From Amoebidium appalachense (Eukaryota; Ichthyosporea): a DNA stretch of 64,000 nucleotides. This document shows, piece by piece, positions 55,070 through 64,000 of this stretch. Both the position numbers and the translations under genes were made by a program. The notes below the pieces were generated by a model. It had not been told where the DNA came from. It saw only the letters and a program-made list of their open reading frames with translations, and ran no database searches. Where the stretch lies: the NCBI GenBank assembly GCA_963693365.1, contig CAVNZM010000015.1, positions 3,348,001 through 3,412,000 of the forward strand, read 5' to 3'. Position 1 is the first letter of the stretch, and each line of letters begins with the position of its first letter.

Positions 55070-55410
55070 GGACGGTGTTTTTGGTTTAGTTTGCCGTATC
55101 TCCGTGTATGAAATAATGCAGGGAACATCCAATACGTGGTGTTTTTGGTTGAGTTTTCCGAATCTCCTGGATTTATCGGCGTTTAGGAGAGTGAAACATG
55201 TAGGGAGTATCAAAAAAAAACTGTGTTTTTGGTTTGGTTTTACGAGTTTCCCATGTCAGAGGGGGGGGGAAACAATTCGATAATAGAGAAACCCGGGCGT
55301 TTTGGGGTTCTTTTTCTTAGTTTTCCCCAACTCGAGGCACAAACTCAGGCTAACGCGTGGTTGCCTGTACATGTGGAGGACGAGGAGGAGGATGAAAACA
55401 TGTAGGGAAC
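55055..55410 (+). repeat. Degenerate tandem repeat after the stop codon, with a copy of the last coding segment
   Basis: The unit with ACATGTAGGGA, GTGTTTTTGGTTTAGTTT and a CCGTATCTCC-like end recurs about four times. The last unit includes WLPV followed by a duplicated acidic tail (EDEEEDENM, stop at 55403). This copies the end of the coding exon and its 3' flank. Confidence 0.75.
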
Positions 55411-55813
55411 ATCGTGGTGACGTCATGCGTGACAAATGTTTCCGGCCCGGCTGTGCTGACTTGGCTGACGTAAGCTTAATTAAGACAGCAGAGTCGTAGA
55501 AGAGCAAAATAGATGACGAGGACGTTTTTTGACCTATACCCTTTAACCCTATTTTCCCTTATGCTAGCCATTGAAGTCTTTCAGTAGCTTGTGGAGCTTA
55601 GACAGACGAGCGAAGCGCTTTACAGCCCAAGGGGACCCATTCGCCTGCGAGCTGTGACGTCATACTTGGCGTAAGAGTCCAGTGGTGTGTGTCTGGAAGT
55701 CTATGGTCGAATATTTCATGGTTCCTTTGATGATCAGAGTACCTCGTCCCATTACCTCCACACATGCCTAGTCGAGCATGAGCTCTTTGTCGTAAGTAGC
55801 ACTTGCGGCAACC
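55411..55813 (+). repeat. Left arm of a large inverted repeat
   Basis: Segments 55411-55456 (GTGGTGACGTCATGCGTG, CCGGCCCGGCTGTG) and 55646-55813 (GAGCTGTGACGTCATACTTG, TCGAATATTTCATG, CATGCCTAGTCGAGCATGAG) match the reverse complement of 61092-61326. About 190 bases between the two segments are absent from the right arm. Confidence 0.85.
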
Positions 55814-55819
55814 CAAAGT

Positions 55820-57430
55820 AACTAATTTTGCACTTCTTTTCGGGTTCGACAAGAGTTTTTTCCGGACATGGTGTACAAAACAAAATAATCAGTACTGAAG
55901 CTATGGCAGCTCGTGATCACATAGATGCTGTTTGGCCTAGTCTATTTCGCCCGTTGACTCTTAATGAGTCCTGAAATAACAGGGCTGGCTGACAAAGAGC
56001 TTGTCGAGACCTTGATCGAGACAGTTGTTAACGAGCATGCTGTTCAAGTTTGTCCTGATGACTAAGTCAAGCTGAAGCTTCGATTCCATGAAAGCGATGC
56101 GGATAGTACACACACACATGCACAAACACTAAGTTACCCCTGCCATTCACTTGCTAACAAACATCAACCATACTCTTGCTGTCCCCTCTCTCTTGTTCAA
56201 CACGTGCTTACTCTTAAGAGATTCGACCACCCTTTTCCTTTTGCCTCTTACTATCCCCCCGATTCCGTGCTTGCTTACTTGATACCCCCCCATTCATGCT
56301 CAACCACACACACACATGCATGAATTTGCTTTTTCTCCCCTCCCTCCCCTATCACCCCCCATGACTTTTTTATCTCCCTTCTCTCCTCGGAACCACAACT
56401 ATTTCGTACTCTGGCTCACCTCACACACACGCTTTCACACACTTTCTCTCTACTTTCGAACCACCCACCAACCCACTCGCCGTCCCTTCTCGTATATCTC
56501 CTATTTGCGCACTATCTACAGAAGTGAGCTATCGAGAGATTCACATTCGTTTTTAGATTCTATTATTATATATCTTTTATATTATATTTGCCCAACAATC
56601 TCTGTTCCTCGTTCCCTATAGTTGTTGAAAACCTTTGTGACACGTCCTTAATATGACCTATGAATGCTAAGGCTTAATGCCAGTTTTTGCAAATGATTGA
56701 CAACACTGTCATTTTTTGGTATAAAGCTGATAGACCCACACAGGAATCCAACTAAGCGCGGGGCATGGCTTCTGTGCTTCTGTGATGAGCCATGCTTATC
56801 ATTGCACAGTATAGCTAGCTTTAAGATGTCTAGTGTGTATGAACACATCAGGACATCTTGGCACCCTGGCACCCGGAATGGATAACGAGGGGGTAGAAGA
56901 GAGGAGTAGAACGGGCAGAAATCAAATCAACTGCCGCCGAGCTGCAGCGGCGAGACCCTAAGACGGCATCACCAGGGCCACGATCTCTTGGGAAGGCTTC
57001 TGCGTCTGCATGGCATTTAAGTGCGTAGTCAACTTGAGAGAAAGGTCATTCCAGCCTTATGTATTGATGTGGTCGTCAGCAAGGGTGAAGTGTCGATAGT
57101 GTAGGTCATTCGATAGAGGCAGCAGCTTACGGCTCCGACTAAAAAAATTCAAAACAAACGGTGTCCCTTGCTTCACTCAAATAAACGGCTAGCTATTGCC
57201 ACCTGGGCCCTGCAAGCGCTTTCACTGACCTTCACTCATATCCACTTTGCATGTCTTACAACTGGACTTGTACATCATCAACCTATGCCACGATCTCATA
57301 AACAACCTTCAAAAAATCAGTTTCCTAACAGCGAACAAATATATCTAAAACGAGTTTGCTGCATGCCCAGGCTCAAAGACGCCGGAAGTAACTCAACCAT
57401 AACAACTTCTTACGAGGACCTCTGACCAAG
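55820..57430. other. Spacer inside the inverted repeat, no recognisable gene
   Basis: Ordinary-composition sequence with short open frames only; CA-rich and C-rich patches near 56110-56480. Nothing I can assign. Confidence 0.5.
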
Positions 57431-57433
57431 CAT

Positions 57434-57865
57434 CTACTGCCCGGCCTTGGGATGGGGCTGGAAAGGGTAGTCTGCAGACAGGCCGGTCTTCACCAGAACA
57501 TCCCACGTAAACGCCTTGAAGGCTTCCACCTCCCTCTGGTGCTTCTGCTCCTGTATCTCCAGCTTGTGCTCAAACAACTCCCTCTGGGCATCCATTTCCT
57601 TTTCCTTGCTATGCAGCTCAACCTCGAAGACCGCCTGAGTCTTGCTGATCTTTTCCTTTAGAGCTTCCTTTAGAGCTACCTCCTTGACCTCGAAGACCGC
57701 TTGAGTCTTGCTGATCTTTTCCTCCAGAACTGCAGTGCGCTGACGGTTTGCCTCAACGTAATGCCACGTAGCCCCGAACGTCCCAAACAGGGCCACCGCT
57801 GCGGTAATATTTGTTGCATTGTCGGTGAAGGCCTGAAAAAACCGTTGCGCCCAGTGGGTTGTCAT
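57434..57865 (-). CDS. Small membrane-anchored coiled-coil protein
   Basis: 143 residues, ATG to stop. One weak hydrophobic segment near residues 17-34 (ATNITAAVALFGTFGATW), then a long charged coiled coil (about 45-120), and a short C-terminal part (FTWDVLVKTGLSADYPF). The coiled coil contains an internal duplication, EEKISKTQAVFEV and KEKISKTQAVFEV, also visible as a DNA repeat. No family recognised; such TM-plus-coil proteins occur in organelle membranes, but nothing here shows targeting. Confidence 0.5.
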   Translation of the reverse strand: MTTHWAQRFFQAFTDNATNITAAVALFGTFGATWHYVEANRQRTAVLEEKISKTQAVFEVKEVALKEALKEKISKTQAVFEVELHSKEKEMDAQRELFEHKLEIQEQKHQREVEAFKAFTWDVLVKTGLSADYPFQPHPKAGQ

Positions 57866-58538
57866 TTTTCTCTGACGACTTCTTGGTAGACTAGAGCAAG
57901 GCCTCCTTCCTGCAAATGAAAATGGGCGAGCGATTGGGCAAACTGATGATCATGTATGTTCGCAGACAAGGGTCGACGGGTCGCTTTTCGGGCCAGCACT
58001 CCAGATGTTCGCATGGAAAAGCAGGGAAACCCAGTCCGAAGTGGGTTTCAAAACTTTAAGGTGAAATCATATATTTTAAAAAGTAAAATATCATGCTATC
58101 GTATGCATTTATTACGGATATTATGTAATAAATATCATGCTATGTCTTTAGGGGGTAAACCTGCAAATCGTGAGAACTTTTCCCAGAAACTCGTATATCT
58201 TGTGAAGGGATGATTATTTTTAATAGCGGAAAAAACCTTTATAATACAATTTTAAGTCCTCTACTAGGAACTGGTACTTAAAACAACAAAGCGACAGCAG
58301 TTTAGTTCAGGCAGTTGATTTGTCGACCATACCTTCAAATCAATTAGAGAACCCTGTAGATCATGATACTATTAGGCTCTTGACTGTCGGATGATCGATC
58401 TATCACATGTCGCCGCAAAACAAAACAAGAGGTCCCGTCGAGTGCCCACACTATCTATTCTCCCACTTTCTCCTAGCTCTTTTTACGGTCACTAAAACTC
58501 CGAGGCTTCGAGGCCAAACATACACAAGGACAAGTAAA

Positions 58539-58840
58539 ATGGCATTTGCCGACATTATTCTTGTGCCCCGGCTTGACACAAGCGACATGGTTGACATAGA
58601 GTACAAGGATGATGCGCAGTTACTGAAAATCAAGCACTATCCTCACTTGGAAGTCCTGCTTACCATCTGGGAGGATACAGCACACATATACTACGCAAAC
58701 GTCACAACTGCGGAATATGAAGCTGTTCTGCGTCAAAAGGAACTCTTTATTTTTAAACAATCAGACGGCAGCCCCATAGTCCGACGCTCGTGGGCATCAC
58801 ATCATCCTCCGTGTCACTCCCACTTCCTTCACCTTCTTCC
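58539..58840 (+). CDS. Unassigned small ORF inside the transposon
   Basis: Plus-strand frame from ATG (MAFADIILVPRLDTSDMVD, then VLLTIWEDTAHIYY), beyond the 3' end of the antisense transposase. Its further extension (to 59021) runs antisense to the transposase tail and looks non-coding. It may be host sequence captured by the element or chance. Confidence 0.25.
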
Positions 58841-58841
58841 C

Positions 58842-60429
58842 CTACATCTTCCCACATGCTCCTCCCCCTGTATCTCTCCTCCCACTCCTCCTTTGCGCTC
58901 TGTTCCCCTCGCCCTCCTGTGCGTACTCGCTTTCGCTAACATCCTGCTCCGCATCATTGGTGGTGTTGTTCGGTTTCGCTGCGGCGCTTGTGTTCTCCAA
59001 CCCCTTGTTCCGTGTCTTTAGGTGCCGCTTGCACAGTCGCACCCCTCCGTGTTCGTGGCTTGGCATGGCTTTGAGGCCACAAAGTTCCCCCGACTGCTTG
59101 TTTGCTTGGCAGGGACCGATAACCAGTGCCACTAAGGCCTTTTGCTTCTTTCTTCCCTCCGCTGCCTTTGCCCGTTCCTCCTTCTTCTGCTTCTCCTCCG
59201 CCACAACACGTTCCTTCTCTCTTCTGCCGTCCAAGTGCTGCTCGCTTGTTCCGATCATGCACCCCTGTTGCTTTTTCTGTTTTCGCACTATCGTGGCGTT
59301 GCTGTTTGGGTTGCGTTCTGCGAGTGGTGCTCGACCGTGTGGTGGTGTTTGCTGGGGCGTGCTGGTGGGGTCGGCTGTTTGCACGGGGGGTTGGGTGGGG
59401 AGGGGGCCTGCCTGCTCGGGACGAATGTTGTGCACTGTACCGAACCGCTGTCTTGCTGTTTTGAGGGCAAAGACTTCTGCCTCCAATTCGGGTGTCGCCG
59501 GGTGTGCTCGAGGTATATTGTGCTGGTGCTCCAACCGTCATCAGAGTAGGCTAGCAACGCGTCTGGGTGGATATACTTAACGGCCGTTTCCATTAAATTT
59601 TCCTCTGACATGAGACTCGAGGGCACTACAATGGTGGGTGGGAGGGCGTCACCGGACGCAACAATAGTAGGAATGATGGATAGGTGCCAGTCTTGCTCCG
59701 CAAACCCATAGACGACTTTGTATGTTTTTCATGTCTGTGACCGTGAGAAGTTTCTGACCCGCACGCACGTTGGTTATGCGCAGTTGTTTCTCGTCGTCAT
59801 TGAACAGATTCTTCAGAATCTCCACGTTTATCTGCTTTTCTTCCACCAGTTCCTCCACCATATCAAACCACGAATTCATCTTCTCCTCCGTGAGAGCGGA
59901 AACGCGCGCTTTCGAAAGTTCGTTTGGTTTGCGGAAATTGAGGTTGTAATTATAACCGTGCTGTTTGGCACGGCGTTCGAACAAATTGAACCACCCCTCA
60001 CCCGGAAGCCAGTCTGCTGTATTGAATTTTTTGCCGTTACGCTCAGCAATGTCCCGTGCAGACCTGAGAACTTCAGCACGAGAAACCCCCAACCCCCTCC
60101 CAGCCAGGAACACCAGCCCACTAGCAAGGCCAATCTCCTCATCTCAGTGTTAGAATGGGCTTAGGGCCCGGTTTCTTGTTTCCATACTCAGGGTCTTTTT
60201 TGTGTCTGTATAGGGTTGCAACGGAAATGCCAGTGGTTGCAGCTACTTCGGCAACCCGTTGCTTGACTGAGCTTCTCTTCTTTAGCTGTCTAGTTGCCTG
60301 TTCCATGAACATGGGATTATACTTGGGCCCGTACTTGTAACCCTGCTTTATTACACTAGGTGCACTGCGAGTGGGCCCTTTTTTGCGAAGCTTAGGCATA
60401 TGCTTGTTTTTTTTGGGAGCCTTTGCCAT
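58842..60429 (-). pseudogene. CENP-B/pogo-type transposase, frameshifted and internally deleted
   Basis: Starts at an ATG at 60427-60429 with a basic N terminus, then a psq-type helix-turn-helix (VAEVAATTGISVATLYRHKK) and PGPKPILT. After a one-base shift near 60138-60147 it continues with the second DNA-binding domain (GLGVSRAEVL, LPGEGWFNLFERR). The catalytic-domain start, with the first acidic residue in LFNDDEK, follows. A second one-base shift lies in an A5 run (59725-59729), and the frame resumes with IIPTIVASGDALPP and YSDDGWSTSTIYLEH. The middle and end of the DDE domain are then missing. The last 230 codons are another frame of charged Lys/Glu- and Cys-containing tail. It cannot be active as it stands. 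Confidence 0.78.
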
Positions 60430-61091
60430 TTTCTGACACGCAGTTACAACAGTGCTGTACTATGCTAGTGTTGTGGTCAGTAATGAAGGCCAATGCTACC
60501 CCGAGCATCACGTGCTCACACCAGCTACCTACCCCTACACAATTACACCCAAACAAAGACAAAAACTACTCAGAAACACTTATTTAGTTGAAAAGAAAGT
60601 GGTTTGTGCCCGTTTATTATGTACTTTTGTTGAACATGTCTGAAGGGTTTTGGTCAGCAGCTCATGAGAGCTCACATTTCACGTTCTGGGTATCGGAGAA
60701 GCGCCGTTTTTTTTTGCCGTTGCAGGCCTGAGTGCCAGTAACCGCCCCACCCATTTCCCCGCCCATATTCAAACAAAACCAATGAGAAAAAAAGCACAAA
60801 AAAAGAAAATAACCAAGTATGGGATCATAAGTTTCTCACGATTTACAGGGCTCTCAAGATTTGCAGGTTTGCCCCTATATGTGTGCATGGAAAATGAAAG
60901 GGGATTATGACGTCAGAGATGGAAAATGAAGGACCTCCATATCGGACATCGAACCCCCTCAACCAGGGGGATGCACATTTCCCCCCTCCTCAATATCGTG
61001 TATACAGGATATTTGAGATGCTCGTGTGACCTGGAAGCGGTGGAATTTTTTCTCAAGCCGCCCATTCCCAACCCAGGGGGGAGTTAGCCCC

Positions 61092-61326
61092 GGTTGCCGC
61101 AAGTACTACTGTACGACAAGGAGCTCATGCTCGACTAGGCATGTGTGGAGCTGGCATTGTAATGGGACGAGGTACTCTGATCATAAAAGGAACATGAAAT
61201 ATTCGACCATAGACTTCCAGGCAACTTGCACAGATACACCTGTGGACTATTCCACGCCAAGTATGACGTCACAGCTCGCACAGCCGGGCCGGAAACATAT
61301 GCCACGCATGACGTCACCACGAGTAT
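61092..61326 (-). repeat. Right arm of a large inverted repeat
   Basis: Reverse complement of the left arm at 55411-55813, with small indels. The arms enclose about 5.3 kb including the coiled-coil ORF and the pogo-like element. I found no clear target-site duplication outside the arms. Confidence 0.85.
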
Positions 61327-61498
61327 CCGCTTAGCTCGGACAAAAAAGTGCAAAATTTCCCCATGCTATATGTGCCCCCCCCCCCCCCCCCCCCCCCCTC
61401 CCTCCCTCCCCACACACTGGCACACACGGGTACCCACACACACACTACAAAGCCACCACCATCACCACCGGCAAGATCTAGAATGATCTGCGATCTGA

Positions 61499-61538
61499 TC
61501 CGGAATTCCATGTGAATATCCGGAATTCCATGTGAATA
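61499..61538 (+). repeat. 20-bp direct repeat
   Basis: TCCGGAATTCCATGTGAATA twice, head to tail. Confidence 0.95.
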
Positions 61539-61800
61539 TAAAATCTGAAATACAATCCAGTGAAAAACTCGCCCAGTTTTATTATCCAAAGCCACTGCCC
61601 GCAGTGCCTCTTATTGCCCATATATGGAAAAATTATGATTATGGCATGTCCAAAAAAGGAAACTGGTACCTGGTATAAGAATATGTGCATTTGTGTCCAC
61701 ATGTCACCGTGATTAAATTAAAAGCTTAACGCTCACAGTTACATGACGCTATGAAACCTTATGATTGTGATGAAGAAAAATATGTTTTAAAGTTAACAAG

Positions 61801-61953
61801 GAAAGAAGAAAATATCCCTGAGTTGGGGATAGAAAAGTATGGATTAAAGTTAAAAAAAAATCCCTGAGTTGGGGATAGAAAAGCATGGGTTAAAGTTAAA
61901 AAGGAAAGGAAAAGCTAAAAAAGAAAGGAAAAGACAATCCCTGAGTTGGGGAC
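61801..61953 (+). repeat. Short tandem repeat, three units
   Basis: ATCCCTGAGTTGGGGA three times, with AAAGTTAAAAAGGAAAGGAA-type linkers. Confidence 0.9.
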
Positions 61954-62144
61954 AAAGTGCAAAACATGTCTGTGTCTGTTGGTGGTGTAAGCCAGTGGTT
62001 CGTTTCGTGCAAAAAGTTTTAAATCGTCTATCGACAACAACTGCCTAAATTGGGTATCGATACTACATGTACGTTGGGTGTGCATGTGAGCATGAGGAAT
62101 TCTTAAGGGCAGTGTTCGATGCAAATGTTCGAGTCCAAACATAT

Positions 62145-62384
62145 TATGGTATCCACACTGATACCTCAACCAATCACACACCAACACCAACTCCCTTAAA
62201 ATTTAACGAATCCACCGTAAAGAACCTTCTCTGTCTCACCCTGCCTTCCCTTAAAGTTGTCCACGCTCGAGCTTATGCCATATATGGTATCCACATCAAT
62301 GCCTGAACCAATCACACACCGGCCCCTTAAAGGACCTTCTTTGTCTCTGCCTGCCTGCCCTTAAAGTCGTCCATGCTCGAGCTA
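62145..62384 (+). repeat. About 138-bp tandem duplication
   Basis: Two units with TATGGTATCCACA, AACCAATCACACACC, CTTAAAGT and GCTCGAGCT; the second has a deletion of about 30 bases. Each carries a CCAAT motif. Confidence 0.88.
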
Positions 62385-62399
62385 ATTCCCAGCCATGCA

Positions 62400-63360
62400 C
62401 ACAGTGAGTCCATGACATCAGCAAACATCTCCCGGCATCTTTTTCCCGTCTCAAACCAGTCTGGGACATCCTAAACCCGTAACCCATCCTGAACCATACC
62501 CTTTGTAACCGTTATTAGTTAGAGATGACTCCAAGCTATCCCTAACCCGTCCGGCTTTAGCAGGCGATATTAAAGACATCTCTGTAAGTACGTCTTTAGT
62601 ATATCTGTAACCCGGCGAAACCCTATCCCGTGTTCCATCTATTTCCTCCCCCAAGCATATCTTAGAGCCGTCTTTGTTATGTCTTAAACGAGTCTATAAA
62701 AAGACAATATTTATGAACTTTTACTAAAAAAGATATCCCCAGCATATCTGTAAGCTATCAATCAGCCGTCTACAAGAGCGCTCTGCGATCACCAATATCC
62801 ATCTTTAATACTACTTTATGTAGTTCAGACGAACATATATGGCATACTTAACACCTCTTGAAGAATTTGCAGAGATAGATTAGAGATATGTTGTGGTTAA
62901 CCTAAATGTATCCTTACGATGTAGTTATGTAATATTTTATTTCAGTCTAACACGAATATTCGACTTTAGGACGTACTAAAAGCAACTCACCGATAGGCTA
63001 GGGATATTTTTATTGGTACATAGTGACACAAACAAGATATGTGTGAGACGTATTTACGTCATAATATAGATTCATCATCAATTGAGGAAAAGACACAATT
63101 AATATACACTTTAGACGGCTTTAGGACGGCCTAACGTTATATATGGTCGCTCCCATAGATAGAATAATTATATATTCATAGTTCTGGTAAGAGCACCGGA
63201 AGATTTCTTGATGCAATTTTAAAGCCATCTTTCAGGATGTTCTAAAAGTCACACTAAAAAGACCGTCGTCATCCTTAAAGTCATCTGTTGGATGGCTGGA
63301 GGTTGTCGTGATGATATCTTAAACCCCCACCTCCTCCTCCTCCCTCCCCCCCCCCCCCCC
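62400..63360. other. AT-rich spacer, no recognisable gene
   Basis: Contains repeated short words such as GTAACCCG, ATCTGTAA and GACGTCTTTA-like stretches, with no open frame of note. Confidence 0.5.
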
Positions 63361-63364
63361 CCCC

Positions 63365-63970
63365 ACCCCACATGAACCTTTGACGATCGATGACGACGAT
63401 GAGGTGCCAGACCCACAGGGTCTTTTCCTGGGGACCACCACCCACCCCACATGAACCTTTGACGATCGATGTCATTGACGACGACGAGGTGCCAGACCCA
63501 CAGGGTCTTGCCTCCATACTTTATTTACCTTAACAGGACAAAGAGCCGGTACCCACCTATGGGTGCTAAACATGCACATGATCATTCATGTGCTATAAGA
63601 GCAACACAGAAACGAAACACGGAAACAACAGCAGCCATAGGACAAAGAGCCCCAGACCCACAGGGTCTTGCCTCCATACTTTATTTACCTTAACAGGACA
63701 AAGAGCCGGTACCCACCTATGGGTGCTAAACATGCACATGATCATTCATGTGCTATAAGAGCAACACAGAAACGAAACACGGAAACAACAGCAGCCATAG
63801 GACAAAGAGGCCCAGACCCACAGGGTCTTGCCTCCATACTTTATTTACCTTAACAGGACAAAGAGCCGGTACCCACCTATGAAACGAAAAACGGAAACAA
63901 CAGCAGCCATATAGGACAAAGAGCCGGTACCCACCTCTACATCAGCAATCTTGTTGCGGCATCCAAAAGC
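63365..63970 (+). repeat. Satellite-like tandem repeat, 160-bp unit
   Basis: Units start at 63492, 63652 and 63812 (CCAGACCCACAGGGTCTTGC), nearly identical, the last with a deletion. Before them, a shorter pair (63365-63430 and 63442-63511) repeats ACCTTTGACGATCGATG and the same CCAGACCCACAGGGTCTT core. Confidence 0.95.
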
Positions 63971-64000
63971 TGTCGTAAACTACCCGACGACATCGGAAAC

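Larger units (their letters stand above)
58151..60875 (-). mobile_element. pogo/Tigger-like (Tc1-mariner superfamily) DNA transposon, decayed
   Basis: Terminal inverted repeats GGGGGTAAACCTGCAAATC (left) and the reverse complement of GATTTGCAGGTTTGCCCC (right), each bordered by TA as expected for this superfamily's target site. The 2.7-kb interior carries a broken CENP-B-type transposase on the minus strand. The element lies inside the larger 55.4/61.3 kb inverted repeat. Confidence 0.75.

Overview
The window is nuclear DNA of a eukaryote, most likely a free-living protist or alga rather than an animal. Genes are broken into short exons with GT...AG introns, there are TATA and CCAAT promoters, a poly-A-type retroposon tail, a pogo-type transposon, and a secreted class-3 lipase plus a beta-helix surface protein of kinds common in unicellular eukaryotes. 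I cannot name the organism. Much of the non-coding DNA is simple sequence: long poly-G/poly-C runs, (GT)n/(CA)n, (GA)n and (GGGA)n. These lack stop codons, so they create many long but meaningless open frames.

Layout. (1) About 0.4-26.9 kb, minus strand: one very long gene, read as about 36 short exons, for a Munc13/UNC13-type protein (N-terminal region, one C2 domain, MUN domain). Its 3' end lies beyond the left edge. Its introns hold poly-G-headed dispersed repeats and broken copies of neighbouring exons. (2) 27-29.1 kb: spacer without a recognisable gene. (3) 29.2-32.4 kb, plus strand: promoter and five-exon secreted class-3 lipase. (4) 34.3-37.4 kb, minus strand: three-exon membrane-anchored, cysteine-containing beta-helix surface protein with its promoter. 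(5) 38-40.3 kb: (GT)n-rich spacer. (6) 40.4-42.1 kb: AT-richer cluster of degenerate, seemingly related ORFs and a repeated 100-bp block. (7) 42.4-47.7 kb, plus strand: lipid phosphate phosphatase (PAP2/LPP) gene with a leader exon. (8) 49.5-55.1 kb, plus strand: palindrome, CCAAT-rich promoter, a GC-rich long ORF and short exons ending in a transmembrane segment with an acidic tail. (9) 55.4-61.3 kb: a pair of inverted repeats enclosing a coiled-coil ORF and a decayed pogo-like transposon. (10) 61.4-64 kb: several tandem-repeat blocks, ending in a 160-bp satellite that runs close to the right edge.

How the genes relate. The Munc13-like protein (vesicle priming), the phosphatase (bilayer lipid turnover), the secreted lipase and the surface protein all concern membranes and secretion. 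They have separate promoters and strands, so there is no operon logic and the association may be chance.

The most interesting signals are architectural. Introns tend to follow the order 5' splice site, C-run, body, (CA)n, AG. Exon 3' ends have repeatedly been copied into the next intron. A poly-G-headed repeat sits in introns, always antisense to the host gene in the clear copies. All exon boundaries were set by eye from reading frame, GT/AG sites and phase; a few phases do not reconcile, and these are flagged.
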